Origin: Mixia osmundae IAM 14324 | Taxonomy: Eukaryota; Basidiomycota; Mixiomycetes; Mixiales; Mixiaceae | Direction of reading: 5' to 3' | Assembly: GCF_000708205.1 (NCBI RefSeq) | Contig: NW_014575556.1 | Coordinates: forward strand, 554,267 to 618,266 | Length of the DNA: 64,000 nt | Shown: one piece after another, positions 37,301-47,701 of the stretch | How positions within the stretch are numbered: position 1 is the stretch's first letter | Layout of the letters: every line of letters begins with the position of its first letter | Made by a program: the position numbers and the translations under genes | The notes under the pieces: generated by a model | What the model saw: only the letters and a program-made list of their open reading frames with translations | Told to the model about the DNA's origin: nothing | Database searches by the model: none

Positions 37301-37965
37301 TGTCATTATGGCTTGGCTATGTTCCCGCTACGAGTGTGTCATACCTCGCTGCACAAATCAAGACGCCAAGCAGCCCGTTGTATACCAACTCGAGCGGCAT
37401 TCAGCACGAGCTCGCCATGGCTATCAATCCAACACTGCCCATCACAGCGTTCTCATCGACGTCAGACTCGAGCACGCCCTCTGACGAGTCAACAGGCGGA
37501 GCATCATCATCGTCGAGCTCTTCTGCGACAACGAGCACATCTACTGTTGGCGCAGTTGTTGGCTCGTTCGGCGCAGTTGTGCTACTTGTAGGTGCAGCGC
37601 TCACGCTCAAGACGCGCCGTCGACGAATGGCAGAGCAAGTGTCATCGACCTCTCAGTCATACGGTGCTACAATGTCCCAACCCGCCACAGTCGGAGGACT
37701 CCGTCAGCTTGTCCTTGGCAGCGACGGTCGACGGATCTCGACAGCAGGCGCACCCGTAACCTCGTTCGCGCATTCTCGGACAACGTCAGCAGAGACACGC
37801 AATTCTTGGTGGCGGTACAGCGATCCGTCTGATCAATCGCATAGCGAGACGAGCTCGTCATCGTCACACAATCAACCCAGGCGGATTGGCAGTAGTCGGA
37901 TCGCTGCAGGAGAAAGGCCCGCGATTTCGAAGCCGTACATGAACATGAACAGTCTCATGCTATGA
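34303..37965 (+). CDS. MSB2: MSB2-family signalling mucin (transmembrane sensor)
   Basis: 1172 aa in four exons (34303-34606, 34655-35761, 35809-36832, 36882-37965; introns 47-49 nt, all in phase). MSB2-type mucins sit in the plasma membrane and feed the filamentous-growth and pathogenicity MAPK pathway through Cdc42/Ste50. Residues 1-27 are a signal peptide ending TAAES; a His/Arg-rich patch follows. Some 750 residues of Ser/Thr-rich, heavily O-glycosylatable sequence come next, including the 11-residue tandem repeat at 36333-36464. The conserved Msb2 domain is at about 880-1000: QMVSILFGSSLSWPWLV, AQIFAFMPNLL, then LGYVP and INPTLPI. One helix (VGAVVGSFGAVVLLVGAALTL, about 1034-1055) and a basic stop KTRRRR precede a Ser-rich tail of about 115 residues. 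Its presence with CBK1 and MOB3 reflects chance linkage rather than an operon-like unit. Confidence 0.9.
36333..36464 (+). repeat. 33-nt coding minisatellite in MSB2 (four full units)
   Basis: Four units of 33 nt encode TPTDSVGPVSY with single variants (Glu for Asp in unit 2, Ala for Gly in unit 3); a fifth copy begins at 36465 as TPTGS and then decays. Codons differ between units at third positions while the peptide is kept. Confidence 0.9.
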
Positions 37966-38030
37966 GCGGTCTTGTAGCTTGAATCACTGTAAGAATATAC
38001 ACTGTTTGCATGCATGCTTTCTATGGGGTC

Positions 38031-39733
38031 TCACACAAGGAAGGGAGAATCTATGACGCTGAACCCGACCGCTACACCGCCCTCGTCGTCTTGCCTTCCC
38101 TTTGTGCGCAAAAGATGCCCGCCCACTTCGCTCGAAATCATGTCTGCTTGTTTTGACCCTGGCTTGCTGTCGAAGAGCGAGATGCCATAGATCCCAAGTT
38201 CGCTGACTGTGTCGCCAAGCAGACCTTTCCCTTCGCCTGTCCGAACCATGATGTTCTTCTGCTCTGTTGGCGGTAGGATGAGCTCCATAAGGATGTAGCC
38301 TTCGCGTCCTTTCGGCTGGCCGGGCCGATCACGTTTGTTGAGCTCGTCTAGAAACGGTGGTATCTTTTCGCGATAGACATTATTGCCGCCGCCTTCTCGC
38401 TGAGGCTTCAACACGAAGCGCGAAGGCTGATCGCGTGCTAATTGCTCGTTCTGATCGCCCTCTGTTCCCTCCTCTAGACTGTATAGCGCAATGAAGGTAC
38501 GTCGTAAGTCTGCAATCTGGCGCTGGTCGAGGTGTTCGCTTTCGAAGCGTTCTAGCATGCCCGGCTCGGTCAAGACTTGCTGTATCTTCTTTGCACCTGC
38601 TAGTTGTAGGGCGACACTGGGACACTTTACGGCTCTCGAGCGTTCTAGCAGTAGCCGAGTGAACCAATGCTCTGCAAGGGTATAGTCTGCAGGACCGTAA
38701 CCAGCCCGATAGTACACTACGCTGATCTCGCGAGGCCCGGCGCTGATAGGTTCTCGGAGCAATAACCGTTTGTCGTCTGTAAGGGAGCATTGCTGCCTTA
38801 CTTGCGCCAAGGTCAACCGCCGCACGCTCACAGACATCCTGCGAGGCTCTTAGCGGTCTTCTCGACTTGGCTATCATAAGTATGGCACACTCTTGAAGAA
38901 GCCACTCTATCGCGCGTTGATCAAAGGCATTGCGCTCCGGGTCTTGCACGACGAATAGGACTACGGCAGCCTTTGTACTTTGCTGCTGCTGATAATACTG
39001 ATGTGCGCTGGCGATACCTTTCGATATCGCTGACAGTGCGTCATTGCGAGGTAGCGCGCTTGCGTCTATTGCAGCCGAAGAAGGGTAATAACCCGAATGG
39101 AGCAGATGTCTGATTCATTTCCATCGGGTCAGCATATATATACGCTGCACTCGTGCAAGCTGACTGATGTAGACTGGTGACTTTGCTCGACAGAGCACCG
39201 AAGGAGCTAGAGATAGTATTGAACTCCACTTGCTTGATCTCGAGCGGCAGGGCCGCGTCGCTCGTTGGCGCGTGCATGAGATAGTCGGACCTAAATATAC
39301 CCAAGGTGACAGTCTGCTGCCGAATGAGCCCATTAGCTCACAGGAGTCGTTTTCAGCTTGCCTGCTCTTGTCCGTCTGCTCGTACTTGCTGCCAGATCTC
39401 ATAGAGTTTGCCCTGAAATTCGTCGACCTTGCTGACCGCACCACCGATGACTTTCTCGAGAAAGTCGGCATTAGACGCGATGGCGCAGTAGAGAGCGCTG
39501 TAGCTGCCTTGCACTGAGATGGCTTGCTCGTAGAGCGTTTTGGGAAAAGGCGTGGGAAAGAGGCTGAAGGGCGCATGGATGACAGTGGTTGAAGAGACTT
39601 CATTGTCGACTGCCGCTGGCCTGAGGACGAGCCCGTTGGAGAGTGCCCAATCGATCGCTTCGTGGAGGAGCGCTACTTCTCGCTCCTCTGTTAGCGAGGG
39701 CGGCCATTCTGGCAGCTGACTGACAGACATCAA
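38031..39733 (-). CDS. GSH2: Glutathione synthetase
   Basis: 516 aa in four exons (39733-39362, 39316-39165, 39109-38891, 38838-38031). It joins gamma-glutamylcysteine to glycine with ATP in the cytosol. Conserved eukaryotic GSS blocks are present: the N-terminal APFSLFPTPFPK, LGIFRSDYLMH, EFNTISSSFG, VVYYRAGYGP, the glycine-rich ATP loop KPQREGGGNNVY, and the C-terminal lid ILMELILPP followed by the conserved SELGIYG and GGHLLRTK. Length fits the family (about 480-500). The first intron seems to use a GC donor (CAG|GCAAGC); an alternative GT donor exists 21 nt upstream but would shorten a conserved helix. The stop is 65 nt from the convergent MSB2 stop. Confidence 0.95.
39317..39361 (-). other. 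Probable GC-AG intron in GSH2
   Basis: The donor reads CAG|GCAAGC and the acceptor is a tandem CAGCAG, so one Gln may be in or out. Joining restores the GSS helix in the expected length before LGIFRSDY. A stop codon in the unspliced frame follows two codons after the donor. A GT donor at CAG|GTACGA, 21 nt upstream, is also in phase, so this case is strong but not exclusive. Confidence 0.65.
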
Positions 39734-40441
39734 GCTGATGCTGGGCAGGCAGCAGGCTTTATCGGTCTATCGACTCGGCCGACTTGGCCTTTGGACAATT
39801 GGACGCGACGTCAATTCAGCCAGATCAGAGTCTCAGGCCTCGTTCGACAGTCAGTTAATGAAGAGCAAGTCGATCGACACTCAGAAGCGACACCGTCCTC
39901 AGCAATCCATGTCCCGTGACCGCAAAGTCTAGTTTGGTATCACAGCTCAATCATGCTAGAACGTTTCGTGTGATATGCATCGTCATCGTGTACAATGTCG
40001 CGTTGAGCGAGTGCAAGCTAACACAGATCGAGGTTCTCGCTACGTTCAGCGATCGTCACTCGATTGCTCCTTGAAAGTTTTGCGACGGCCGAGAGTGAGA
40101 CTGTCAAGATCATGACGAAATGACTGCCGTGAGTTGCAAGGCGGGATGCTTGGCATAACGAACAGTCAACCTCGCGCAGCACGCATAGCAAGCCTTGATA
40201 TTTGTGCTGTCTCGGACCCGCCGGACGTGCGCAGGGCGTGAGGCTTGGTGGCGAAGATACCCATGGCATAGCTCCAGGGATCAAGTGCAATCGCCAATAG
40301 CAGAAAAGCTAGGAACTCTGCGATAAGGTGAGGTAGATGGCGGCCAGAGTTCTCGCCAGCTTATAGGCTCGCGAAGCATCGTTGCACAAAACAGCTTGAC
40401 GTGACACGGTTTATCCCAAGGCGCATAGAAGCGGTTGAACC
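39734..40441. other. 708-nt intergenic region between GSH2 and MOB3
   Basis: It lies upstream of GSH2 and downstream of MOB3, both on the minus strand. I see no ORF with family features and no RNA gene. The GSH2 promoter must be in the left part. Confidence 0.5.
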
Positions 40442-41519
40442 TCATTGAGGCTTGATGAGCCTCCTTGTCGCCCCAGCATCACCGGTCGTCCCCCTCGAAA
40501 ATTCGTTGTCTGTATTTCTCGCTTTCGTGGGGTGCACATGGCCTAGCGCCAGCTTGAGCGTGTCCTTGTCGATGAGCTCAAAGTCGAGACATAGCCTGAC
40601 GAAACGAGCGTAGAGTGAAGATGCCATCTGCTCGTAGTCTTTAGCGCTGCATACGACAGGCAGAGGCGGACGAACCTCGCACGAGTCGAATAGGTCGCGA
40701 TGGGAGTAAAACGTGTGAGCGAATAGGCGGTAGAGCCGTCTCGTCAGCGCTGAGAGCTGCTTGACAGACGTATCCGGTATGACGAGTCTTCAACATCAGC
40801 CTGCTATTCAGCGGTGTTGTAGGCATAGCGGCCGCGAGCTTTACCTCGATGGAAAATGTTTGGCTGAATTGAGGAGCGCGAAGGCGGCGTCAGCAACGTG
40901 AGTCATGTAGTCAATAGCGCAGCACTCCGTCTGGCAGCCTTTCGTATCAGCAGAGTTACGTGAGCAGACACGAAGGAAGCATGCATCAGAAGCAGTCGCG
41001 TGAGCTGCGCAGAGGAACTGAAACGAGTCGGCTTTCATCTCTGGGCAAGACGTTCGAGTGCAGTGCTCCTGCAATTGACTGATCCAAGGATAGCTGAGAT
41101 CCAGGACGATACGTCTGTTGAGCAGTACTTGCTGGATTGAGCAATCCTGACAATCTGAATCTGCTCGAGAGGTGTACCGACCTGATCTGCTCGTAAATCC
41201 AGACGGATCGATCGACCGCCACGGTCTCGGTTGGTCCATCATCCTCTTCGATTGATGCGCCGGTAGTGCTGGACGGAGGATCACTCGAAGCTGTGGACTG
41301 CGCTGCCGCAAGCTTGGCTTCATGAACGCGTGCTTGGGCCGTGTTAGTGACCACGGGCGAGGTTCTGGTCAGACGAGGCAGGGAGACGATGGCTTGTACG
41401 TCATAAGGGTCTCTTGTGACGAGCTGGGCGATGTACTCTTGGACTTGAAAGGGAGACTCGATCTTGTCGAGCGTCACAGACTCGACGGCCGAATGAATGT
41501 CCTGCGATTGATGCCGCAT
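40442..41519 (-). CDS. MOB3: MOB3/MOB4 (phocein) subunit of the STRIPAK complex
   Basis: 301 aa in four exons (41519-41182, 41114-40845, 40787-40676, 40627-40442). Phocein-type MOBs tie the striatin-PP2A scaffold to kinases; fungal MOB3 is needed for hyphal fusion and sexual development. Visible blocks: LDKIESPFQVQEYIAQLV at the N-terminus, VWIYEQIRR, CPEMKAD, FLCAAH, the AIDYMTHVADAAFALLNS region, KHFPSR, then RRLYRLFAHTFYSHRDLFDSCE and the C-terminal SSLYARFVRLCLDFELI. The zinc-ligand Cys and His positions of the MOB fold are retained. An 18-residue insert (FLRVCSRNSADTKGCQTE) sits between ATASDA and CCAIDY; it could hide a very short intron, but is in frame. Two gaps of low-complexity sequence (STASSDPPSSTTG) are typical of filamentous fungal MOB3. 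Confidence 0.9.
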
Positions 41520-41711
41520 GAGCGTGTCGACGAGCTCAGTCAGGCATAGCGACGCACCTCTAGTGTCGATCCACGGCTGATGCGCTTGCTAGCCGGGCTT
41601 GCTGCCTTCATGGCAAGTCGCCCAGCTCGGTGACCGGTGACATCGTCGACAACGCGTCAGTACGTCGTCGCTGGTGTTACCGCTCCATCTGGACTGCTCA
41701 AGCTCGCTAGC

Positions 41712-44700
41712 ATGCCGAGCGAGAGCCCTCTCATCTCTGTGCCGCGCAAGACGACGGTGGACGTCGATTGGACGCCACAGATCTACCACACCATCAGCAC
41801 AGTCTACGGCGAGACACCCTCGAGCTACGCGGATGAATGCAATGCACTCAACCGATGCAGGCAGGATGCCGTGCGGGGAAGCGCAGGCAGCGATATCACC
41901 GGTCAGTCCCAGTCTATCAGACGGTCCGTCCATGCTGATCGTGCAACTCTGCTGCGCGTGACAGGCAGAGACCTGCTCTACAAATACTTTGGCCAACTCG
42001 AGTTGCTCGAGCTCAGATTCCCAGACGTTCGAGTCGGCTTTCCTTGGTCAGTCATCTGAGCGTTATCGCCGTCGCGCTGACTTGTCTGCACGACCGGAGC
42101 AGGAATGACGCCTTCACGCTGAAGCAGATCTCTCAGCACTCGTTGGCGTACGAAAAGGCGTCCGTCATTTTCACCATTGCCGCGACACTCAGCTCTCTCG
42201 CGGCCAGCCAGAACCGCTCTTCGCCCGAAGGTATCAAGCGCGGCTTCCACTTTTTTCGCTGCTCGGCCGGCATGTTCACGTATATCAACGAGAACTTCTT
42301 GCACGCGCCTTCGACTGATCTGAGCAAAGAGGTCATCAAGGCCCTTGTCGAGCTGCAGCTCGCTCAGGCTACAGAGATTTTCTTTGGAAAGATGACAGAG
42401 GAGAAGAAAGGGGTCACACTAAAGGCCAGAGTGTGTGCACAGGCAGCACACTTGTATCAAGGTTTGCTAGAGCAAGCAAAGGACCTCGTGGCAAAATCCA
42501 TCTTTGATCGCACTTGGTGGATACTGCTGCAGGCGTGTCATTCTTTTCGCCTGGCCTGATTATCAAGCTGACTCGTGTCGCCGATGCAGGTCAAAGCCAA
42601 GCACTTTCTTGCCCAAAGTCAATTCCAGCGCGCTCTCGCAGACGTGGCCGCTTCGAAGCACGGCGATGCTCTGACGCGCCTACAGATAGCTGAGACGACA
42701 GCCAAAGAAGCCCACAGACTCGCGCAGACTTTGACTGCTACCTTCTTTCCTGTCAAAACGCCCTCTCTGCCGGCAGACGCTGCTACCGCGCTCGAGGACA
42801 TTACAAAGACTCATCTGGCTCTCTGCAAGGAGATCAGAGCCTCTACTGCTCGCGACAACGATCTCATCTATCATGCTACTTTGACATCAGAGGCCTCACT
42901 GCCCCCCATCGACAAATCTGCTGTCGCTACCCCTATCCCGATACAGGAGATCTATGCGACCCCGGAGGTCCAGAAAGTCGTAGGAGCAGACATCTTCGCC
43001 CGACTCGTGCCGCTCAGCGTCCATGAGAGCGCTAGTCTCTACAGCGAGGAGAAAGCTAAGGTCGTCCGCTCCGAGACAGAAACGTGCGAATTGGCGAATA
43101 CCGAGCTCTCGGCAGCGCTCGAGCACATGGGTTTACCTAGCTCACTCTCAAAATATAAGGCGGGCAATACGGCAAATCAACAGGCCGTTCTCGCTGATCC
43201 TGGACCTCAAGTGCGCTCATGGGCGAGTGACATCAAGAGGGATGAAGGCGAGTCTCGCATTGTCGACATGCTCGAGATACTCTCTCGATCGCGTGCCAAA
43301 GTCTCCGCCGATCTCGAGTGGATCCAGAGAGAGCTCGATAACGAGACGAGGGAATGCGAGCAAGGCAGACGAAAGTACGATCATCTCTGGGAGCAGTCGC
43401 CGTCTGCTAGTCACACAAGGCAAATGCGGCAAAGCCTGAGAAATCATCGCGATGCTTGCGAGCGTGCGGCACAGAGCGATCGACATGTTGCAGATCTGTG
43501 GACTCGGATATCGCCTGAGGTCGCTATCTTGGCCGATCCCACTGGAGAAAGAGTCGAGCGAGTCTTTGCTGAGGCTGCTGCTGCTGCATCTGGCACCCGC
43601 GAGTCGAACCTGCTCGACGCGGATGTCGACGAAGACGAAGGTGACGATACGAAGCGACAGATTGCTGCTATCGAGGATGGTCTGAGCCGACTTCAAGCCA
43701 TCCGCCGTGAACGTAACGACGTACTCAAGGATCTCAAGGAAAGGGCAAGCTCCTAGTGTGTTCGTATCCACATCCTTGGGCTAACATTGTCCTACACTGC
43801 CAGATTCAGGCGGATGACATCTCCCACCTCTTGATACTCAATCGCAAGTCGCAGACTGTCGAGCCTGCGCTTTTTGCGGCCGAACTGGAAAAGTTCAAAG
43901 GGCACCAATCGCGCATTGCAGCCACACAGCACTATCAGCAGACTGCACTGAAAGACGTCACCGATCGATACGATCGTCTTACGCAGAGTAGAAGGTCGCA
44001 GGACATTCAGGCCAAGTGGGCCTCTGTCGATCGGGCTCGCAAATCAGCTGTAGCTCGCTTTAAGCAGGCTTTCGAAGCGTACGGAGACGCTAGAGCGGGT
44101 CTTGGCAAAGGGTTGGCGTTTTATCAAGACCTCACCGAAGTCGTCACGGGCTTGCGCGCTGAGGCCACTCAATACGTCAACGCGCGAAGTCTGGAGCGTA
44201 CGCAGATGGCTTCACAAGCTGAGCTTAACAAGCGCCTGAGCTCCAGCAGCGCATCTCAGCCGCCGCCAATGAGCCCGCCGGTGCAAAGCCTTGAGCAGTC
44301 TCTGTCAGGCATGAGCTTCGGGTATGGCCCGAGCTCTGGGCAACGACAGCCAGCTCAAGTCAGTGGCTATGGCAATTTCTCACCGACTGCATCAACATCG
44401 CCATACGGACAGCTTGGCTCGTTTAATGCGTTTAGCGACGATCGTCAAGGACCGTCGATACCAACGCGGCAGGACAGCTATGGCGGTGCCGCTCCTTCTT
44501 CATATTCGACAGTGCCGCCTCGTCCTACACCGCCAGCACAGTCATCGATGTCGCCCGGACTGCCGCCTCCGCCTTCACGGCTAGCATACAGCTCGAATGC
44601 GTCGGCGCCGACTCAGCCTTCATACGTATCTACTTACAATACGTACGCCTCTCAGCCCACGGGGTATGCGCCGGCTGCGGCCACATCAGCAGCCGTGCAA

Positions 44701-44907
44701 AATCAGCAGTGGCAGCAACCGCAGCAGTCACACCTCCGACAGTATCCACAGCCTTATGCGCAGATGTCTCCTCCTCACCAACAGGTCTACGATTCGCTGC
44801 AGCAGCCCAGCAACCCATTGGCGCAGCGCAGTGCGCCACCGCCGCCATCCTCAGCGCAAGATCGACTTTATCAGCTGCCACATAATCCATATACCTCACG
44901 CCAATGA
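41712..44907 (+). CDS. BRO1: BRO1-domain ESCRT-associated protein
   Basis: 986 aa in five exons (41712-41901, 41965-42046, 42103-42532, 42590-43744, 43804-44907). Bro1 binds ESCRT-III Snf7 at endosomes and recruits the Doa4 deubiquitinase. The BRO1 domain (about 1-380) is clear: ISVPRKTTVDVDW, YADECNALNRCRQD, GRDLLYKYFGQLELLELRFP, AGMFTYINENFLHAPS. A V-shaped coiled-coil domain (about 390-780) includes HLLILNRK. The Pro/Gln/Tyr-rich C-terminal 200 residues hold PxxP and YP-type motifs. These blocks fit Bro1 better than PalA/Rim20. Two of its introns start with GC: 42533 (CAG|GCGTGT) and 43745 (AGG|GCAAGC). In both, no GT donor gives a phase that continues the conserved frame. The start at 41712 is the ATG closest to the conserved ISVP block. 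Confidence 0.93.
42533..42589 (+). other. GC-AG intron in BRO1 (third intron)
   Basis: The donor CAG|GCGTGT and acceptor GATGCAG|GTC join LLQ to VKAKHF in phase 0. GT dinucleotides nearby are in phase 1 or 2, and no acceptor before the 3' exon matches them without meeting a stop. Confidence 0.75.
43745..43803 (+). other. GC-AG intron in BRO1 (fourth intron)
   Basis: The donor is AGG|GCAAGC, the commonest GC-AG form, and the acceptor CTGCCAG. The join reads DLKERIQADDISHLL, matching the conserved Bro1 helix. Without splicing, a stop follows four codons after the donor. Confidence 0.85.
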
Positions 44908-45162
44908 TCAGTATGAAAGCAAGAGTGTACTAGTAACACTGTATAGAGGCGCGACGCGCTGGATTGGCGAGCCGGGTTTCGATGTGCCGAGGTTGGTCTC
45001 GTCGTCGGCGTCTTGGCCCTCACTGGCTTTCAGCACCTTTCCGTCGAGTTTGTCAGCTCTTTGCCCTTCGACGCTCGCTTGATGAACACCAATCAGCAGA
45101 GCAGATAGGCAGCCAGCACAGATAGCGCCGTTCCTCATCGTCCGGTGGAGCGACTCGGACAT
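44908..45162 (-). CDS. Possible small hypothetical protein
   Basis: An 84-codon frame starting MSESLHRTMRNGAICAGCLSALLIG. A short hydrophobic stretch near residues 10-25 could be a membrane or mitochondrial segment; the rest is polar. No family is recognised. Its stop abuts the BRO1 stop with no gap, so transcription of both strands would overlap. Support is weak: length, a decent start and a hydrophobic N-terminus only. Confidence 0.25.
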   Translation of the reverse strand: MSESLHRTMRNGAICAGCLSALLIGVHQASVEGQRADKLDGKVLKASEGQDADDETNLGTSKPGSPIQRVAPLYSVTSTLLLSY

Positions 45163-45521
45163 GGGAACACCGATCTTGTGCAATACTCCTCACGTGCGCA
45201 AGCCCGGCGAACGTCGCCTACACGCCCCATATCGCCTTTCACTGCGTTAGTCGATCCTGCTGCGACGCGCGAAGTCCATTGGGCCATTCCTCATCAAGCG
45301 GCCCATCAACGAAGAGACCTCGCTACCGATGGCCAACGGTATCATCCCTACGGGCGAGCCTGGCGGCTAACGCCTCATTCACATCCGTTTGAGCTTCTGC
45401 ACGCCACGCGCCATGCTACGACGCAATCTCTACGGCATCCCCTGCCAGTCAATCCGACTAGGCGCGTGATGTCCACACAGCTCGTCGACGCGGAGCCAGC
45501 CATTACGCTATTGACCCAGCT

Positions 45522-46260
45522 ATGATACTGCCTATCCCAGCTACCGTCAGTAGCATCGTCGCTTCGCAGACGACCACATCGGCGGCGAATCTGATGCCTG
45601 CAGTCTTTCGACTACCTGTGGAGCTATTGACCACCATTGCAATCGAAAAAGCAGGCTGGCACGACATTTACAGCATGTTCGCCCTGTCTTGAGCCTCTCA
45701 ACACTGGCGAGCAGTAATGGCCCAAGACTTCATATGGTGTACTGCTCTCGGCATCGACATGCAAGATGATCGCCATCCCATGGGAGCCGGCGTAGATGCG
45801 CGGGAGCAAGCGATCAAGCGGGCGCAATGTGAATGCTCTAGTCGTGGTACGTTTCAGGAGGACATGATATACAGCCATAGAGAAGGCCCAGAGGCGAGGG
45901 GGCCGCTGGCGGGAGCTCTTCTGCGACATTGCTATCGCGACGGCATATTCCAGCCGTATAATTCCTCGCGCAGCAATTGCAAAGCAATACTGGCGCTTGC
46001 GGGCGTCTCTCAACAATCCACCGCAACGCTCTAATGATGACGAGGTTCGGCAAGATGCTTGGGGCAGGCAAATGCAACTGCGGCGCTTTCTAGACAGTTT
46101 GTTTGGGATCACCTAGCGCAGCCTCAACCACGCTCATTTCGGTGAACATCTTACAGTCAAATTCCGGCAACTCTGCGTCGACTTTGTCTTTCCTTCCGGT
46201 CAGCGACAGATCTATCTCGAGGAAATCATAGAGGCTTGGACTTGTAAGCTTCAGTCGTAA
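45522..46260 (+). pseudogene. Broken F-box gene
   Basis: From an ATG at 45522 the frame reads into a classic F-box: FRLPVELLTTIAIEKAGWHDIYSMFALS, then a TGA at 45690-45692, then, without shift, ASQHWRAVMAQDFIWCTALGID. The second half (S-x-x-W-R ... F-x-W) is the F-box C-terminal helix, so the stop interrupts the domain itself. No intron can remove it in phase. Downstream, an in-phase 52-nt intron (45847-45898, GTACGT..GCGAG) leads to GRWRELFCDIAIATAYSSRI and on to about 46113. There either a TAG ends the frame or a GTTTGG donor skips it into LRRLCLSF. The gene probably continued towards 46830, where LRR-like LRRLSLRIALHVDD occurs in another frame. Best read as a decayed member of a lineage-specific F-box family; stop read-through is the alternative. 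Confidence 0.5.
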
Positions 46261-47701
46261 GAAGCTGAATCTCATGGGCTGACGAGTTAACAGTGCTGCT
46301 GCGTCGGCCCGAGCGCTTAGTCGATTGAGAAGATGAACATGAAGGCAAAGTGAAAGAGAAGCAGGGCAGTGCTACATTCTGGCGCGAATACGCCAAGGTC
46401 TGCGAGCAACAGCACGGGCTTGACGTTGTCAAATTGGCTACAAGCTTTCCGTCAAGGACGGCAGGCGAATGCGCCGAACCTTTGATCGTGCTGGCATCGT
46501 CGGCATCGCAGACGACAGGTACCGCATCGGGCCTATTGTACTCCTTGTGCACAATGAGACCAAACCATTCGAGGAGCAACTTCGCCATCTCCCAGACTGG
46601 CTGGCCGGTTTCGCTCGCAATGTCGAAGCGCAAGTAGCCTGCATCAAGCAGGATTGCAGCACTACGGCAGTTCCGGGCTGCGACGCCTGTCTCTGCGGAT
46701 CGCACTGCATGTCGACGACTGCCGCCTTGTCGACCGTTGCCCCGTGCACGAGCCGGGACAGGCTACTTCAAATTCAAGCAGTAACATCGCGCCATTGGGC
46801 CTCTCACTTGGACAATGGCCAGGAGGTGGATTGTAATCTCGTCTGTGACAAGCCGTGCTTGCAAGGATGTGAGCGTCGTCATAGCCAGAACGTGCAGCCT
46901 CGGTGTGGATTGAGCGACGCACATCACAGGGATCAAGCAGAGTCAATGCAGTCTTTACAGCAGCGATGAGTCTGAGCAGACGGATATGATGCGTCTCTAG
47001 CACGGTCGCTAGGAGCACAACAACCTACAAGGCGACAAGGCGCTGTTCCATTATCTGGACAGGAGGGCACTTCTGCAGTGCAAAACCGCGGATGTTTTGA
47101 GCCGACTGGCTCATGACGTCCGTAGGGCCGCAGATAGTTTGGGCAAGGGTCTGTGTTAGGCCTTGCCGGTGCTATTCGGTCCGGCGGTTTTAGCTCCTGG
47201 AGGGGGCCGGATTGCCGAGCGTGCGACTCTGCCTGCGTTCAGCCTTGCTACTCGTAGCGGTAGGCGTAATCGCTCCTTCCCCCTTGTCCACAATCGCGCT
47301 CCTCAAGACAATTGCGTCCACAATGGGAATGTAGTCGATTGTCGCTCCGACGGTCAATTACGGCATCTTTCTGCGTGATTCGTCGGCTGTACTGTCGCTT
47401 CACGAGCGATCCGGCCCTCCAAGATAGGCCTGACAGTGAACGAGTTCGCCAACTCGAGGAGCTGAAAGGAGACCTTTCCTGCCAGCAAAGGCATTGACAC
47501 CGATCCCGGCACGCCAGCAGTGGCCTGATTTGTTCCCCGCATGGCCCCAGCTGAGGCAAGCAAAGCTGCAGCCGCGCGTCGGTCGCGCTCGGTAAGACTG
47601 CTGACCGGCCGACTAGGCCAGCGAGCGCGGCCGGTTCGCTCTCGCGCTGCGCTTATAAAGCGCCATGTCTGCCTTCGCTCCCTCTCAAGCAGGTACACGG
47701 C
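46261..47701. other. Gene-poor stretch, possibly decayed coding sequence
   Basis: Competing frames on both strands (for example 46226-46705 on minus, 46469-46969 on plus) look partly protein-like, but none gives a clean domain or a full exon chain. The left half may be the remains of the F-box gene. From about 47040 to 47700 I see nothing except the promoter region of the MFS gene. Confidence 0.45.

Noticed and set aside
43601-43620. GAGTCGAACC, resembling a reverse tRNA T-loop
   Set aside because: It lies inside a conserved BRO1 exon, and no cloverleaf can be built around it.
45145-45525. Plus-strand frame of 126 codons downstream of BRO1
   Set aside because: His/Arg/Pro-rich translation without motif; another frame has short plausible phrases but no complete exon chain.
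46226-46969. Competing frames on both strands next to the broken F-box gene
   Set aside because: Neither strand yields a continuous exon chain or a domain. LRR-like fragments hint at the F-box gene but do not settle frame or splicing.
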